Assembly: GCA_037178855.1 (NCBI GenBank)
Contig: JASJZC010000006.1
Location: 6,510,001 to 6,574,000, forward strand
Length of the DNA stretch: 64,000 nt
Origin: Oscheius sp. JU75
Lineage: Eukaryota; Nematoda; Chromadorea; Rhabditida; Rhabditidae
Direction of reading: 5' to 3'
Shown here: piece by piece, positions 23,101 through 34,629 of the stretch
How positions within the stretch are numbered: position 1 is the stretch's first letter
How the letters are laid out: every line of letters starts with the position of its first letter
Program-made: the position numbers and the translations under genes
Notes under the pieces: model-generated
What the model saw: the letters and a program-made list of their open reading frames with translations, nothing else
Database searches by the model: none
Told to the model about the DNA's origin: nothing

Positions 23101-25869
23101 AGTTGGGCTCCTGACCCCGGTACTGATTCTCCTGCTGTTGACGAGCTGCTTCTTGCTGGCGATGCTCTCGAATCTCTTGAAGCAGATCCCTCTGAACTTG
23201 TTGCCGCTGTTGAACGTTCTGATCTGCCCAGCTGTCGCTCTGCTTTGGTCCCCGATTCCACTGCTCGACTTTGGGCTGATTACCTGCCCAGTTTTCATCC
23301 CAATTAGAGCCCCTTGCTTCCAGTCGAGATAGGGACAAATCTCTCGGTCTGACCTGCTGTTGTTGATGTCGTTTCGGCTGTTCCCAATCAGCATGTCTCG
23401 ATTGTCTCGGCTCGGAAGAAATTTCGTGCTCCCAACTCCGTCCCAACTCTGGTTCTCTCTCAAACCTCGAACAATCAAGAAATCTCGGTTGTTCCTGCAC
23501 ATTCGGAAGACTCTCCCATCTCGAAGTTGTCCTCACTTCATCCTCTGGTTCCCTCTGCCAATGGGTCTTCTCCGGTTCCCAGCGGTTTTCCTGTCTCGGT
23601 GCCGGGCTGAAAAAGCGCTGTCTCTGTGGCGCTCTATCCAAAGGCTCTCTGACCAGATTGTCTGAGCTTTGCCATGGCGTTGGACTGGCACATTTTAAGA
23701 AACCCGGCCGTCCAGGACTTCTCGATTGTTCCATGTTTCTGTCAAGACTGTTGTATCCCTCGACTGGACGCGAGAATGGCGGTGGAGGATTGGCCATCCA
23801 GGAAGGAGGATCCCGGCTTCGTAGCGTATACTGTGGAGGCTGTACGATCACATTCGAATCGGAAAAGGTTCTGTGGAGAGAGTGAACATTCTGAGGAGGA
23901 GGAGCCTGGTCAGCCATTGAATTGAAGCCAGAATTCATAGCAATCGGGACGTCTCGATAACTGCCGTTTCCAACACCAGTTCTCAGATTGCGAAGTTCTT
24001 GAAGAAAATGTTGTTCTCTGGCCGCTGTGGTCGGCGACTGCACTGGACTCAGTTGAAAGACGCCTAGATCAACCTCGTCTGGTCGCTGGCAATAGCTTGA
24101 GTAGTTGTAGTGATTCATATTCCCGTAGTCGTTTAGATATGTGCTAACAGCTGTTCATTTCGCCTAGAATTGGACAGATTCGAGCAAAAGATGGAAAGAA
24201 TTCGAAGATTGAGTGTGAGGAGGAAAGAAGTTTTCGTATAATTCTAACTGTCAACGTTTGCCCAGTCTTTTCGGATGATTCGAGCGGGGAGAATGCTTCA
24301 AAGCCTATTCTTTTAAAGAAGTGAAAGAAAAGTAACTCGAGATGGAGCCTAGAGAAAGCTTCCGTAAAGAGTGTAAAACGCGTGCAACCGTAAAAAGTGG
24401 CACATTTGCGGCAAGGCAGAGAGACTGATGTTAGGTTTTACTGCCTCGCAAATGAGAAAAGAGTTATCAAGTAAGAGCATCCGATTGGTCTCTCTTACAA
24501 ATTGTTCTGATTTTTTGAAGCGGAAAAGCGCTTACTAATCACGAAAGTATGAGAAGAGCGCTGAGAATGAAGCAATAAGAAACAGGTTACCAAACAGAAC
24601 AACGCGAAAGAAGTATTGAGCTCCTGGGTATCGGAACAAGCCCAGACATCAGCTTGTCATAATTCTAACTGTCAACGTTTGCCCAGTCTTTTCGGATGAT
24701 TCGAGCGGGGAGAATGCTTCAAAGCCTATTCTTTTAAAGAAGTGAAAGAAAAGTAACTCGAGATGGAGCCTAGAGAAAGCTTCCGTAAAGAGTGTAAAAC
24801 GCGTGCAACCGTAAAAAGTGGCACATTTGCGGCAAGGCAGAGAGACTGATGTTAGGTTTTACTGCCTCGCAAATGAGAAAAGAGTTATCAAGTAAGAGCA
24901 TCCGATTGGTCTCTCTTACAAATTGTTCTGATTTTTTGAAGCGGAAAAGCGCTTACTAATCACGAAAGTATGAGAAGAGCGCTGAGAATGAAGCAATAAG
25001 AAACAGGTTACCAAACAGAACAACGCGAAAGAAGTATTGAGCTCCTGGGTATCGGAACAAGCCCAGACATCAGCTTGTCAAGATAGGCAACGAGAGAGAA
25101 AGAGAGGCAGCTGTTAAACCAGAGACTCGAGCGAGTGTCCTCCTGCCCCAGGGCGATTCATTTTTCCTTCCTTCCTGCTTCTATACTAACTCACAATACG
25201 GCTCGCAGGTAGTAGGTTGTCGTTTGAAGGGTTTGAGTCTACAGCGACTCATCTTCGGGCGTAGTGAGAGGCAGTGCAAATCAATTTATAGTGGAATGCG
25301 ACCGTCAGCCGACGACGAGAATACAAATCTATGAGTCAGCTTTAAAAATGGCTGCCCGCCTTCGAGGGATTGATTCAAGATGAAGAACAAAAACAAATTT
25401 TGGCCAAAAGAGAAAGGATCCGTTCCTTGAGGAGGCAATTAACAGACGGGAGGATTTAACGTCTGTTTGAAGTCATATGTGAAAGGAATTAACCGTTTAC
25501 AGACCCCTAACAACAAGCACCCAGTTTTTTTCTACTAGTTTCCAAGATACTTCTCCTCATCAGTTTTTTCATTTTCAGTTCTTTTGCCAAGTAAAGAACG
25601 CCTTATGAAATCATTGCTGTCAATCTTGGACACAATGACTCATAGATTCGGGCAACAGCGCGCAGCTCCATATCAATAGCAAATGAGCATTGTCCAAAAT
25701 GCTCAAATTCTAAGAAATAGAACCAACCTGAAGCTGCTGCTCCTCCTCCTTGAGCCAAATGAGCCGGCTTCGGGGCTAGTTGAGGCTTCTGAGAGGCGAG
25801 AGCTTCGAGCTTAACAGTGGCGGCTTCAAGACGCTGCACGAGACGTCCCAGATCCTCGACTCCGGACAT
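20147..25869 (-). CDS. cas-1: Adenylyl cyclase-associated protein (CAP), actin regulator
   Basis: Eleven coding exons close in phase: 25728-25869, 21733-21848, 21390-21692, 21236-21349, 21096-21195, 20894-21054, 20628-20843, 20475-20588, 20264-20410 and 20147-20224, a total of 496 aa (the list holds ten blocks, the last two split by a 39-bp intron). CAP recycles cofilin-bound actin and recharges monomers with ATP in the cytoplasm. Visible parts: the N-terminal coiled motif ([14 protein letters not shown]), the helical folded domain, a poly-Pro stretch (about residues 250-260), a WH2-like region, and the C-terminal beta domain ending near [17 protein letters not shown]. Removing 20225-20263 restores the family reading GDF-x-E-x-P-x-PEQ. 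The first intron is 3.9 kb and contains a long ORF listed separately. The ATG follows a TTTGCAG acceptor. The cas-1 name is by homology. Confidence 0.9.
22120..24118 (-). CDS. Long disordered ORF in CAP intron 1; likely alternative first exon of CAP
   Basis: An uninterrupted 2-kb ORF starts at ATG 24118 ([16 protein letters not shown]). It is rich in Gln, Arg, Ser, Trp and Glu, with many W-E and RQ repeats, and has no folded domain I can see. Its frame would stop at 22100, but a strong donor (AACT|GTAAGT) lies at 22120. The donor leaves phase 1, exactly what the CAP exon at 21848 needs, so splicing would yield a CAP isoform of about 1115 aa lacking the N-terminal cyclase-binding motif. The alternative is an independent same-strand nested gene of 672 aa. 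The antisense ORFs (for example 22732-23307) mirror this exon. A 421-bp tandem duplication begins 119 bp upstream of the ATG, in its probable promoter. Confidence 0.65.
24238..25079. repeat. Perfect tandem duplication, 2 x 421 bp
   Basis: Bases 24238-24658 recur as 24659-25079. I compared the copies line by line and saw no difference. The unit contains no long ORF. It lies inside CAP intron 1, just upstream of the long alternative ORF. Perfect identity means a very recent duplication or an assembly error. Confidence 0.9.
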
Positions 25870-27456
25870 TTCGATTTCCTGCAAATAAAAAAATAATATG
25901 AGGGGAAAGTAAAGCAACTTTTGAAGGAGACGAAAAGCAATCGCAGAGCAGTCGCAACATATAGGGTAAATATGGCTTGGGTCGAAGGGGAAACGGAAGG
26001 ATAATTGGCGGGACAGGAGTAAACAGAAATGACAGTCGTCAGCCCAAAATGAGAAGAAGGAAGAACAAACGGAATCTGGATAAGCGAGAGATGCGGAACG
26101 GGCGGAAAACAAAAAAAAACTTAAAGAAAACAACTGAGGAACCCCCTGTTTAAACCAAAAATAATACACTATTACCTGTTTGGAGACAGAGAGACCCATT
26201 CAATCGAACCTTTCGAAAGAAATCGAAAATAAAGGTTTGCAATTGTTGGACTCTTAGTATCGCTATTGCTAGACGACAAGTATTGCCCTGGTCGAAGTGA
26301 AATGGTACAAAAATAAAGTATTACGTTAAAACATCCGAGAAGTGGACTGACTGAGGAATCGTTGACTTTTAGGTATACGAATATTACGATAAGTGGAAAT
26401 GAATGCAACGTGAAGTGAAAAGCAACAAGACTCAAAGACTCACAACCACAATTTTTTCTTCTCCGCAAGCTAGTCCTTGCTGCCGAATGGAAACAGTCTC
26501 AACATATACAGCCTCTTCCATCGCAAATGAGAAAGAATAGAAAAGGTTGCATGACGAACGCTTGTGCGGGACATAACAGCGTAAAAAGATTCGGAATTGA
26601 GAAGGAGACGCAAATGACAAAGACAGCATGGAGAGCCCTTTCTCCACGCTAATTGTTCAATTTCAAGACAGAACAGTCAGTTTGCCAACGAACAGATGGC
26701 ACTGACTTTTTTCTTTCAGAGCTGAGACGTTCCAGTGGCCACAAAACCGGCGACACAGTGCTCTGCGGAGCTCGTTGAGCAAATATCCTTGAACGTTTAG
26801 TCTCGAAAATATGCTATTTTCTCATTTTGCTCAAGAAAAACCGTCAGAGGCGCAAATAAAAAAAAAGATCGAAGAAAACAATGTAACAGCTGGCGGTGAA
26901 AGAGGGCGACCTCTGGTGGGTGGTGGGGATGACCAGCTGTGTGTTTCGACCGGGCTGGATGACTAAACAGCCCCTCCCGCCAGTAGACCCTTAGGAGAGA
27001 GACTGCGAGCGGGGGCAGGTCAATCGATAAAGAAACGGAACCGAAAAAGAGCTGCTTTGGATCCAGCTGGTGGTAACGTGGGGAGAGATGTAATGATTGA
27101 AATTGGGCGACTAGAGTCCCAGTTCTGATAAGGTCGAAAAAAGTAGAACGTTAGTCATAAACGGAAGTGAGTCGTTCCAAGTCTTTTTCTAATTCAAAAA
27201 TCCGCTAGGCTGATAGCAAGAACAGACAAACCCGTACTTTTCGTATTAAAACAGAACAAGAAATCGAACAGAGAAGCAAACAGCTTGCTGCTAGGAACAC
27301 GGAAAATACAACAAATTTTAATCAAATTGATCAAATCCGGGTTGACAGATCAGAAAGAAACAAATTATACACAGGAATGAATGGTAGTAACCGCTAGAGA
27401 AGTACACGTAGATTTACAAAGGAGGTATTTTTTCGGGCGGGAAAATGAACGAGTCT
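25870..27456. other. CAP 5' region and PARP 3' flank
   Basis: An acceptor (ATTTGCAG) 10 bases before the CAP ATG marks a 5' UTR intron or spliced-leader site. The rest up to 27456 contains purine/pyrimidine-rich sequence and short ORFs without motifs. It presumably holds the CAP promoter and the 3' UTR of PARP. Confidence 0.45.
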
Positions 27457-30305
27457 TTACATGTCGAATTCGACCTCGACCAGATAGCGAATTCGGACTT
27501 GCTCGACACTGTAGACGATGTACTCGTTGTAGAGAAGAGAACAATTGGCGGTCGACGACTTGAACTGTGTCGGCTTACCGCAAGGGACTACCGTTCCGTC
27601 TTCCCTAAATATTATTATTCTGGAGGAATAGACGGAAATTAACAGTTCAAAGTACTCCTTTTCGTTGGGATAAGTTCTTCCGATGCCCTTCGTGCTGTGC
27701 TTTCCAGCCGGCAGCTTATCTGCGTGATAATCCGACTGGTAGAGCTCATTCGACTCGCCCAGGGCGACCTCGCAAAGCAGCAGAAGACCGGGCTTTCCGG
27801 GAGCTGGGAAACAGTAATTTCCAGACTTGCTTGCCATGTCCGCGAAGTAGATGCCCTTTCCGAACATATATCCACAAACCGGGGCCTCTGGCGGCGCGAT
27901 ACGCAGACCCTGGCTGAGAATGCCGTAGAAGTTAGTCGTACGTGATCCGTGCCACAGCAGCTTTCTGATAATTCGATTGTACGACAAATTTATTGAAGAA
28001 AAGTACCTATTTCCGATGTCCTTCTTGAAGCGCTCCGTCTCAGTATGACGCTCGATCTGGTAGATGTTTGTGATTTTCATCGAGTACATATGTGTGTCAC
28101 CGTGAGTCAGTTTCATGTACTTTTCGATCATCTGGAAAACATAGCTTTGTAAACGGAAAAACTGTAGAAAAAAACAGATTGAATCGAAAACACCTTGGAA
28201 AAGACCAAAGTGGACCTATTCCTGATCAAATTACCAGGAAAATCTTGACAAGAAGCAGAGTATTCCTACCTGGTGATCGCTGGATCCCTTCTCCACAGGC
28301 GAGACATCACAATGCAAGTTCTTGTAGTATTTGTCGACTGTACTGAGCCTAATTTTTTTGTTTTAGTACCAGAAGAGATTAATAAACTGACTTTTCTCCA
28401 GTCTTCTTGGCCTCTCCGAAGCTCTTGACGGCAATCTCGATATCCTCCAAGACCTGAAGCAGGTCAGTCTCTTTTTTGAGCATTTCGACAGTTTTGATGA
28501 GCGGCGGCTGTTGAAAGCCGAAATTGTGCGGAATCTTCGTGTAGTACTCGTTCACGAGATAGACGAACTCTCCACCGAACTTTTTCTCCCGTATCTGCTT
28601 CTCCAGCTCTCCCAGAATACGATAACCTTCGGCAATTTGATGTCTGGTTAGCTTTCCGAGTGGAGAACGGGTAGAGTCGAATTCGAGCTGCATAGCCGTC
28701 TCTTCCATAGCCTGGATGTTGCAAATCAGTTTCAAGAGTTCCTGGATCCGCTTGTCCAGTTTCGATTCGGGCGGAGGCGATTTTCCTTGAGCGTCTTCTG
28801 CTTCTATATCCTCTTCCGGAGCCTCGTCGCGTTTCACGCTGTAGTCCATCTGAAAACACACTTCGTGATCCTGCCAACACAAGAATAATTTGACATCACT
28901 ACTTTTAAGATTAATAAATACAAAAACCCACATGAATGAGAGTATACTTCCTCGGCAAGGTCTCGAAGTTGTCCTTATCGGCCCAATCATTCCCGGTCTT
29001 GTCGTGGAACTTCGTCGTGAAACAGTGCTTGGCTCCTTCGAGATTTCCACCAAAGGGAGTGAGCGAATTCTGGCCAGGGTAGCCAACACGTCCCCAACGG
29101 AACCACACACTAAATTATTGCAGTCTGATGAGGAGTCAACAACGAGAGTACCTGAAATTATTGGTCTCGTCGTCCTTCAGCAGCTGCAAAATGTAGAACT
29201 TGTTGTTATTGTTGCCGACGTTCGTCTGATTGAGCATCGCATCCCAGACAAGATTTCCTTCCTCGTAGACGTGAGCCTCATCCATTTTCTGTCTACATTC
29301 GACGTCCACAGGGGCTCGTCCCTTTAGAATCATCGTTCGCTTCGGATCGTAGACCCGTCCCGAGCCCGATTTCTTCGAAGTTGAGGCTCCAGAAGCTACC
29401 TTGCTTTTTCTGGTCTTCTTCTGAGAAACATACTATAAGTTTGAGTAAAAATAGAGCAACCGGTAGTTCATCTTCTTCCTCCTCCTTATCTTCTTCCTCT
29501 AGCTGGGTGGAGGCCATTGCATCCACGTTGAGACTCCTCTTGACCAGAGCACGGGTCCGTCTGGCGGGAAGAACGGGAGCGGCGGAGAAGGAGCTCTCGG
29601 CCAACGAGACACTTCGACGGAACTTGGTCACGACGTCCTTCACAACGATCTCCATCGTTTCAAAGTCCACATCACACTTGTCACCGTTGTAGTCGATCGA
29701 GGTGACTTTGGCCGTCTGGAAAAGTTTTTGGTTATACAATTTCAAAGAAAACGAACCACGGCCTGCTCGAAAATGATCTGCAGATCTCGACTCAACGGCT
29801 CGTAGCGACGACCCTTTTTGATTTCCCAGCAGGAGAAGGAGGCTGAAAGATCAAAACCATTGATATAAAACTAAGAGCGTACAATTGTCGTCTTGGCGAA
29901 CAACACAACGCAGGTTTCTCTTGAATCCGGTCTCCAAGTTCAGCTGTTTCATGGCGGCTAGGTCGAGACGGAGTCGGGCCTCCTCCATCTCGATCTCAAG
30001 CGAATCCTCTGTCAACTTATTCAACTTCTCCGTCAGATCATCGTCGTACCGAACCCACTTCCCGGCCGCGTGCTCGTACTCCCACAGCGTCGTCGGTTTC
30101 GAGGCCAGTCCGTCGTCCAGTTTGTTGGCTAAAACTGGCAGTTACTCTAGCAGTTTGTACGTAGTTTCTCAGTTATCACAAATCCTTTGGTTCAAAGCAA
30201 TGTCGATCCAGATCAGCATTTTAGGCGATCCAAATATCAAAAAGACGAACCTAGAACATCCTCCTGACTGTTCTCCTTGGCTTCGACTGTGCCTCCCGAC
30301 GACAT
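27457..30305 (-). CDS. Poly(ADP-ribose) polymerase with two WWE domains, WGR, PRD and catalytic domain
   Basis: Eleven exons close in phase to 739 aa: 30251-30305, 29883-30128, 29757-29842, 29461-29715, 29152-29420, 28932-29109, 28392-28849, 28270-28348, 28007-28131, 27644-27964 and 27457-27604. Domains in order: WWE 1 (about 33-100; LWEYEHAAGKW, then LDLAAMKQLNLETG), WWE 2 (about 103-172; SCWEIKKGRRYEP, then DVDFETM), a Ser/Lys-rich linker, WGR (about 255-365; FRWGRVG), the helical regulatory domain (about 390-515) and the ADP-ribosyltransferase fold. The catalytic H-Y-E triad is intact: H589 in LLWHGSRTTNF, Y623 in GKGIYFADM, E718 in LLYNEYIVY. The enzyme uses NAD+ to build poly(ADP-ribose) at DNA breaks in the nucleus. 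The PARP-1 zinc fingers and BRCT are absent, so the core resembles PARP-2 with WWE readers added. Cytochrome b5 lies 208 bp upstream on the same strand. Confidence 0.92.
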
Positions 30306-30513
30306 CTCCACACAGTTCTAATACTGGAAGAATTAGAAGTTCAGGCTAAAACCGAGAAGGCAGAGATAAACTGTAGTGTTAGAACTGCTGAAGCAGAAGG
30401 GAAATGGAGAGAGAATCGAGGAAAAATGCATAAAATTCATTTTACAATTTTTTTTTTTTGAATAAAAACATTCTGGGGGATTTGGCATAAAAAGGGAGGG
30501 ATCAGGTCATCTT

Positions 30514-31784
30514 TTAAGATTTGAAGATGTAATAGAGGAAGGCGACAATAGTCACGATCAGAGCCGGCCAGGTAATGGCATCCATGAGACCGTTGTTGGC
30601 GCTTCTGCAAAAAGAGGAGGTGGTTATGAAAGAGCGCGGGAAAAGCAGCGGGAGGCGGAGCGCGACTCTTTCGCAATATGCGGGTTTTTGCTGCAAATAG
30701 TTTGTTGTCACAACCTATCCATATCAACACTTGAACATATTGATTATTTACAGCTTTTTGCAAACAAACGATTTGAACAAATTTTTTGCGCAATATATTA
30801 AACACACCTTTGCCTGTTGTCCGAGGACTGGGTATTCCAGGTCGTCTTTTTATCGTACGAGTACTGCTGTTTCTCCTCCTGGAAATGGAACTATTGGATT
30901 TAGAAAAGAGATATAACTGCCTATCAAGGTACTTTAGCTGTAATAATACCAAAATGTTACCATTACTGTGTTACATCTAAAAACAGACGCGATTTTGAGT
31001 AAATAATAAGGCTGTTTTTCGATATAAGACGTGATAAATGGAATGAAAGGATATGCAATCCAAAAAGAAATTCGTGTCAGTCAGCGGGAAAAGCTGGAAT
31101 ACATCATTGTTCTTTTAAAACCGTATGTTGACGCTGTGTTTTGCGGCTGATAACTTCTATGCCTGTACAGCTCCTGGTCACAATCTCAACACGTTCGGGC
31201 ACATCTCTGAACACATTAGTCACAAGTGAAAGTGTGCTACACGTGCGTTTGCACGGTCACAGATAGTTATGCGCGGTGCGGGGTACAAGGTGAACAGTCT
31301 AGAGTCTAGGCACTCTAGCTACGCGTTTATAGAAACTTTGAGAGTAAGAGCACAAAACAACCAGAATTCAGATTAACTAACTCGACAACATAATACGAAA
31401 ACTTCCTCTTCTCGTTGAAATTCTAAAGCCAATATTTCTTTATTTTCTGTCTCAAGACCTCCCAAAAATGATAGAAAATTCGGAAAAAAAGTGGCAAACC
31501 TCAACAATTTCCCCGACTAGATATTCTTCCTTCATTTGACGAGCATCTGTCGAATGACCGACATCCTCAAAAGATTCTGTGGCGTCTTGGCCGGCCTGCT
31601 CGAGGAGAACCTCACAGCCACCAGGATGCTGAAAAAATGAGGTGTGGAAGAAGAATAAGATAAAACGAACCTCGTCGAGAAATTTAGTGACATCGTAGAC
31701 TTTGTTTCCTATGACGAACCAGGTAGAAGCACGCGAATTGTGCTCGGCGACCTCGGACCGCTTGATCTGCTTCAGTGACGCCAT
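30514..31784 (-). CDS. Microsomal cytochrome b5
   Basis: Exons 31671-31784, 31500-31628, 30808-30878 and 30514-30604 close in phase to 134 aa, the usual length of the membrane form. The heme-binding domain has both axial histidines: H39 in HPGG and H63 in DVGHS. A tyrosine-containing polar linker precedes a C-terminal membrane anchor (ITWPALIVTIVAFLYYIF) ending KS. It carries electrons from NADH-cytochrome b5 reductase to desaturases and P450s at the endoplasmic reticulum. A tail anchor of this type is a GET-pathway client, and a GET4 homologue lies elsewhere in this window. The ATG follows a TTTCTTCAG acceptor by two bases. Confidence 0.93.
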
Positions 31785-33222
31785 TTCTGAAGAAAAAAAT
31801 CTTGTAATTTAAAATAGAAAGACATGGAAAAAGAGAAAAGAGGACAGAATGATGAGCGGAACAATAATCGACCAGTCGGCAACAGTGACTAGACTATGGA
31901 GCGAAGGTAAAGGGGCGGTAAGAGACCAATCAATGTACAATGTACACAATAATTGCGGTTTCGAGAGAGAAGAAGAGAACATGACAAGAAAATGCAAGTG
32001 ACAGATGTTTGCACGTTTGGAATCGGAAAATGAGGATGTCCACTGGATAAATAATTAGATTTGAGCGAAAGGAAGGCAAGATTTACCAGAAAATTCAGTG
32101 ATTTTGGATCTAGAAAAATATACTGTGTAAATCAGCCATCACCCCAAAATTCCCCAGCGAACAATATAATTAGCTTTCTTCGACATTGTGCTAGAGACAA
32201 GAAATAATAAAGAGACCTACAACACTGAAAATCCAGAGCTACAATAAGTAAGAAAAACGTAAAAACACGAAATTAGGAGCTTAATGCGATAACTAGACAC
32301 ACTATGGACGAACAGGACGACACAAGAGAGAAAGTGGGTCGATTACTATCTTTCAATCTGTCCGTCTCTAGTGCAAAATGGAGAGGATGAGAGTATGGCG
32401 CCATGGACAGAGTATTCTTCGGGAAGAAGTGCGGAGTGATAAGAAAAGATGCCTAGACAGACAGAGGCCGAAGATTGTGCGCACAGAGGCAAGGTATAGT
32501 GGAAAATGTGCATTTTGAGTGCTTACCGAATATTCCTTTTGTCTCTAATCGAAAGGGATTTAAGAGAGGGCAGAGAAAAGTGCGGTTTAGTCTGTAAAAG
32601 AACGGGGTCGTCTGGCAGCATACTGTAGAATTTTTCCTTGCGGAATCCGCCGCGCCAATCTGCCAGCCTTAAACATTTAGCAGTGAGTTTCACCTTTTTT
32701 TCGCCTTCTTTGTTGTCATTTGCTATGTTTGAAAATTACCGTAAAAAAAGTACTGCGAAAATCGGCTGCCAAACGTTAAAGGACTGGCCGGGCAAGTCCC
32801 GTGGGGAAAAAATCTACAGTATGCCGCCAGTCAACCCCGTTACTGAACAGACTATGTTTTCGATATGCAGGAAAACGCAAGCTTTTCTGTCAAGACACGT
32901 GCATGTTTGATCCTCACGGAACTACTAGCAAAACGAGAGTAAAGAATGGAGAACTGGAAACAGGTTGCGATATTTGGATACGAGAAAACGACCAACGAAA
33001 AATGAGTAAAAATGCAGGTTGAAAGATTTATTACAATTGGGTGGGCGTGTGTGGTTTTTGGGAGACTGAGAGAAGGAACCAGTGGCAAATCTAACAAAGA
33101 GCTTGTAAGATGAAGAGAGAAATCACAATAAAGGCGGCCAAATTAAAGAAAAGGTGGAGGAGCGTCTACGTATATTCAGGTTTGGGGGAAATTCACAGAA
33201 TCTTCTAGGCGAGAAAAGGGTC
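31785..33222. other. Intergenic region between cytochrome b5 and 6PGL
   Basis: About 1.4 kb holding the 5' region of cytochrome b5 and the 3' UTR of 6PGL. Short ORFs have no motif. I see no RNA gene or repeat. Confidence 0.4.
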
Positions 33223-34174
33223 CTAGAGCTTGGAGGCAGCAGCCTCGTCGAGGAAAAACTTCAGTTTGCCGCTCATCGGCTTGACCAGCGAGGAAGGATA
33301 GGCAGGATCCCGTTCCATTACGACGGACTTGACTACGTCGGCCTTATTCTCGCCCGTAATTATGAAAGCCACGTTTTTCGCCATGTTGATGGTGTTTGGC
33401 ATCAGCGTCACCCGGGTCGAGGGAGGCTTCGGCGAGTCATCCAGCCAGTACAGCCAGTGAAGGACGTCGCCCTGGAACTGAAATTTTTTTTAATGATTTA
33501 TTTTTCTCGCGACTCTACTACAAGAAGGGGCCAAGCAATTAAAAACCAACCCTAGCCAGTCGATGTCCTGGGAAGAGACTCGCTGTATGACCATCGGGAC
33601 CCATTCCCAGAAAAAGTAGGTCGAAACGGGGAACTTTCCCGACCTTCTCAGGAACGATTTCTGCCAATAGTTGCCGCTCGTACTCGAGGGATGTCCTCTG
33701 TGCTAAAATATTAAATTTTAACTGGCAAACTGATAAAACTCACGAGTGTCTTGAAGATTCAAAGGAATTACGCACGCTTTCATATGTTGTGGCAATAAAT
33801 TGACGTATTGAGCATAGGTACATTCCGGATCCGAGGGTGGCACTAATCGTTCATCTACCTACAATTATTCTCACATTTACATCTAAAAAAAAGAGGTTAC
33901 CATAAATATTTTAATCCTGGACCAATCCATCCGCCAATCAATAGAGCTAAATACATCGGCCAAGAGATTTGGCATCGACCCGCCTGAATTTTTCGATTAT
34001 TTTCAACTGAAGTGTGAAAAAAATACCTGAGACCCCAATTGAAACATTTCCATTGTACTGCAGCAGTGGGACGAGCGTTTCCCTGAGATACTGTTTAAGT
34101 TTCAGACGCATCTCCTCCGGATTTTTTGTGACGACCGTCGCCGGCGGCGAGTCTCGGGCCGACTGTTGTGTCAT
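33223..34174 (-). CDS. 6-phosphogluconolactonase
   Basis: Five exons, 34027-34174, 33901-33983, 33744-33858, 33551-33702 and 33223-33477, close in phase to 250 aa, normal for the family. It hydrolyses 6-phosphogluconolactone in the oxidative pentose phosphate pathway, supporting NADPH supply in the cytosol. Motifs: N-terminal SIGVSGG, the [16 protein letters not shown] segment, and the active-site stretch [20 protein letters not shown]. The C-terminal part includes [19 protein letters not shown]. The ATG lies four bases behind a CTTTTCAG acceptor. EXOSC2 ends 455 bp upstream on the same strand, so the two may share a transcript. Confidence 0.93.
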
Positions 34175-34629
34175 TTTATCTGAAAAGCGAGAGAATGATA
34201 TTTTCGATTGAGAAAAATACTAAAAGTTGAGTGTAGCTCAGAATAGGAAAGGCCGCTCCATAGCTAACTGTTTTAAAAGCCCGAACTGACATTTTTTGAT
34301 TACCGAAGGCAATGCATAATCAACCGTCAATTTATAATAGTTTTTTGTTCTAGAGTCCCAAGTACTCTTCTGTTTCGGATCTGCAGATAAAACATTTTTA
34401 CACGCTGCAAAATGCTCTGAAAAAAAAAACAGACAAGAAAGGGTGAGTCATTGCTGATTGACATGAGAGGGAAAAATGGTGAAATGGCGGATGGAGTGAG
34501 AAGGATACAAACTGAGGCATGAAATCGAGAGAAAGCGATTAGTTGTAACAGAAATAAGGAAGGCCATTTAGGGAGACGAATTTAACCATAACAAGAAACA
34601 AATAACGGAATTAAAATAACAACAGGAGA

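Noticed and set aside
22732-23307. 191-aa plus-strand ORF and its neighbours (22.0-23.9 kb)
   Set aside because: Mirror image of the long minus-strand ORF. The sequence is Ser/Leu/Cys-rich with no motif or splice structure, as expected of an antisense shadow.
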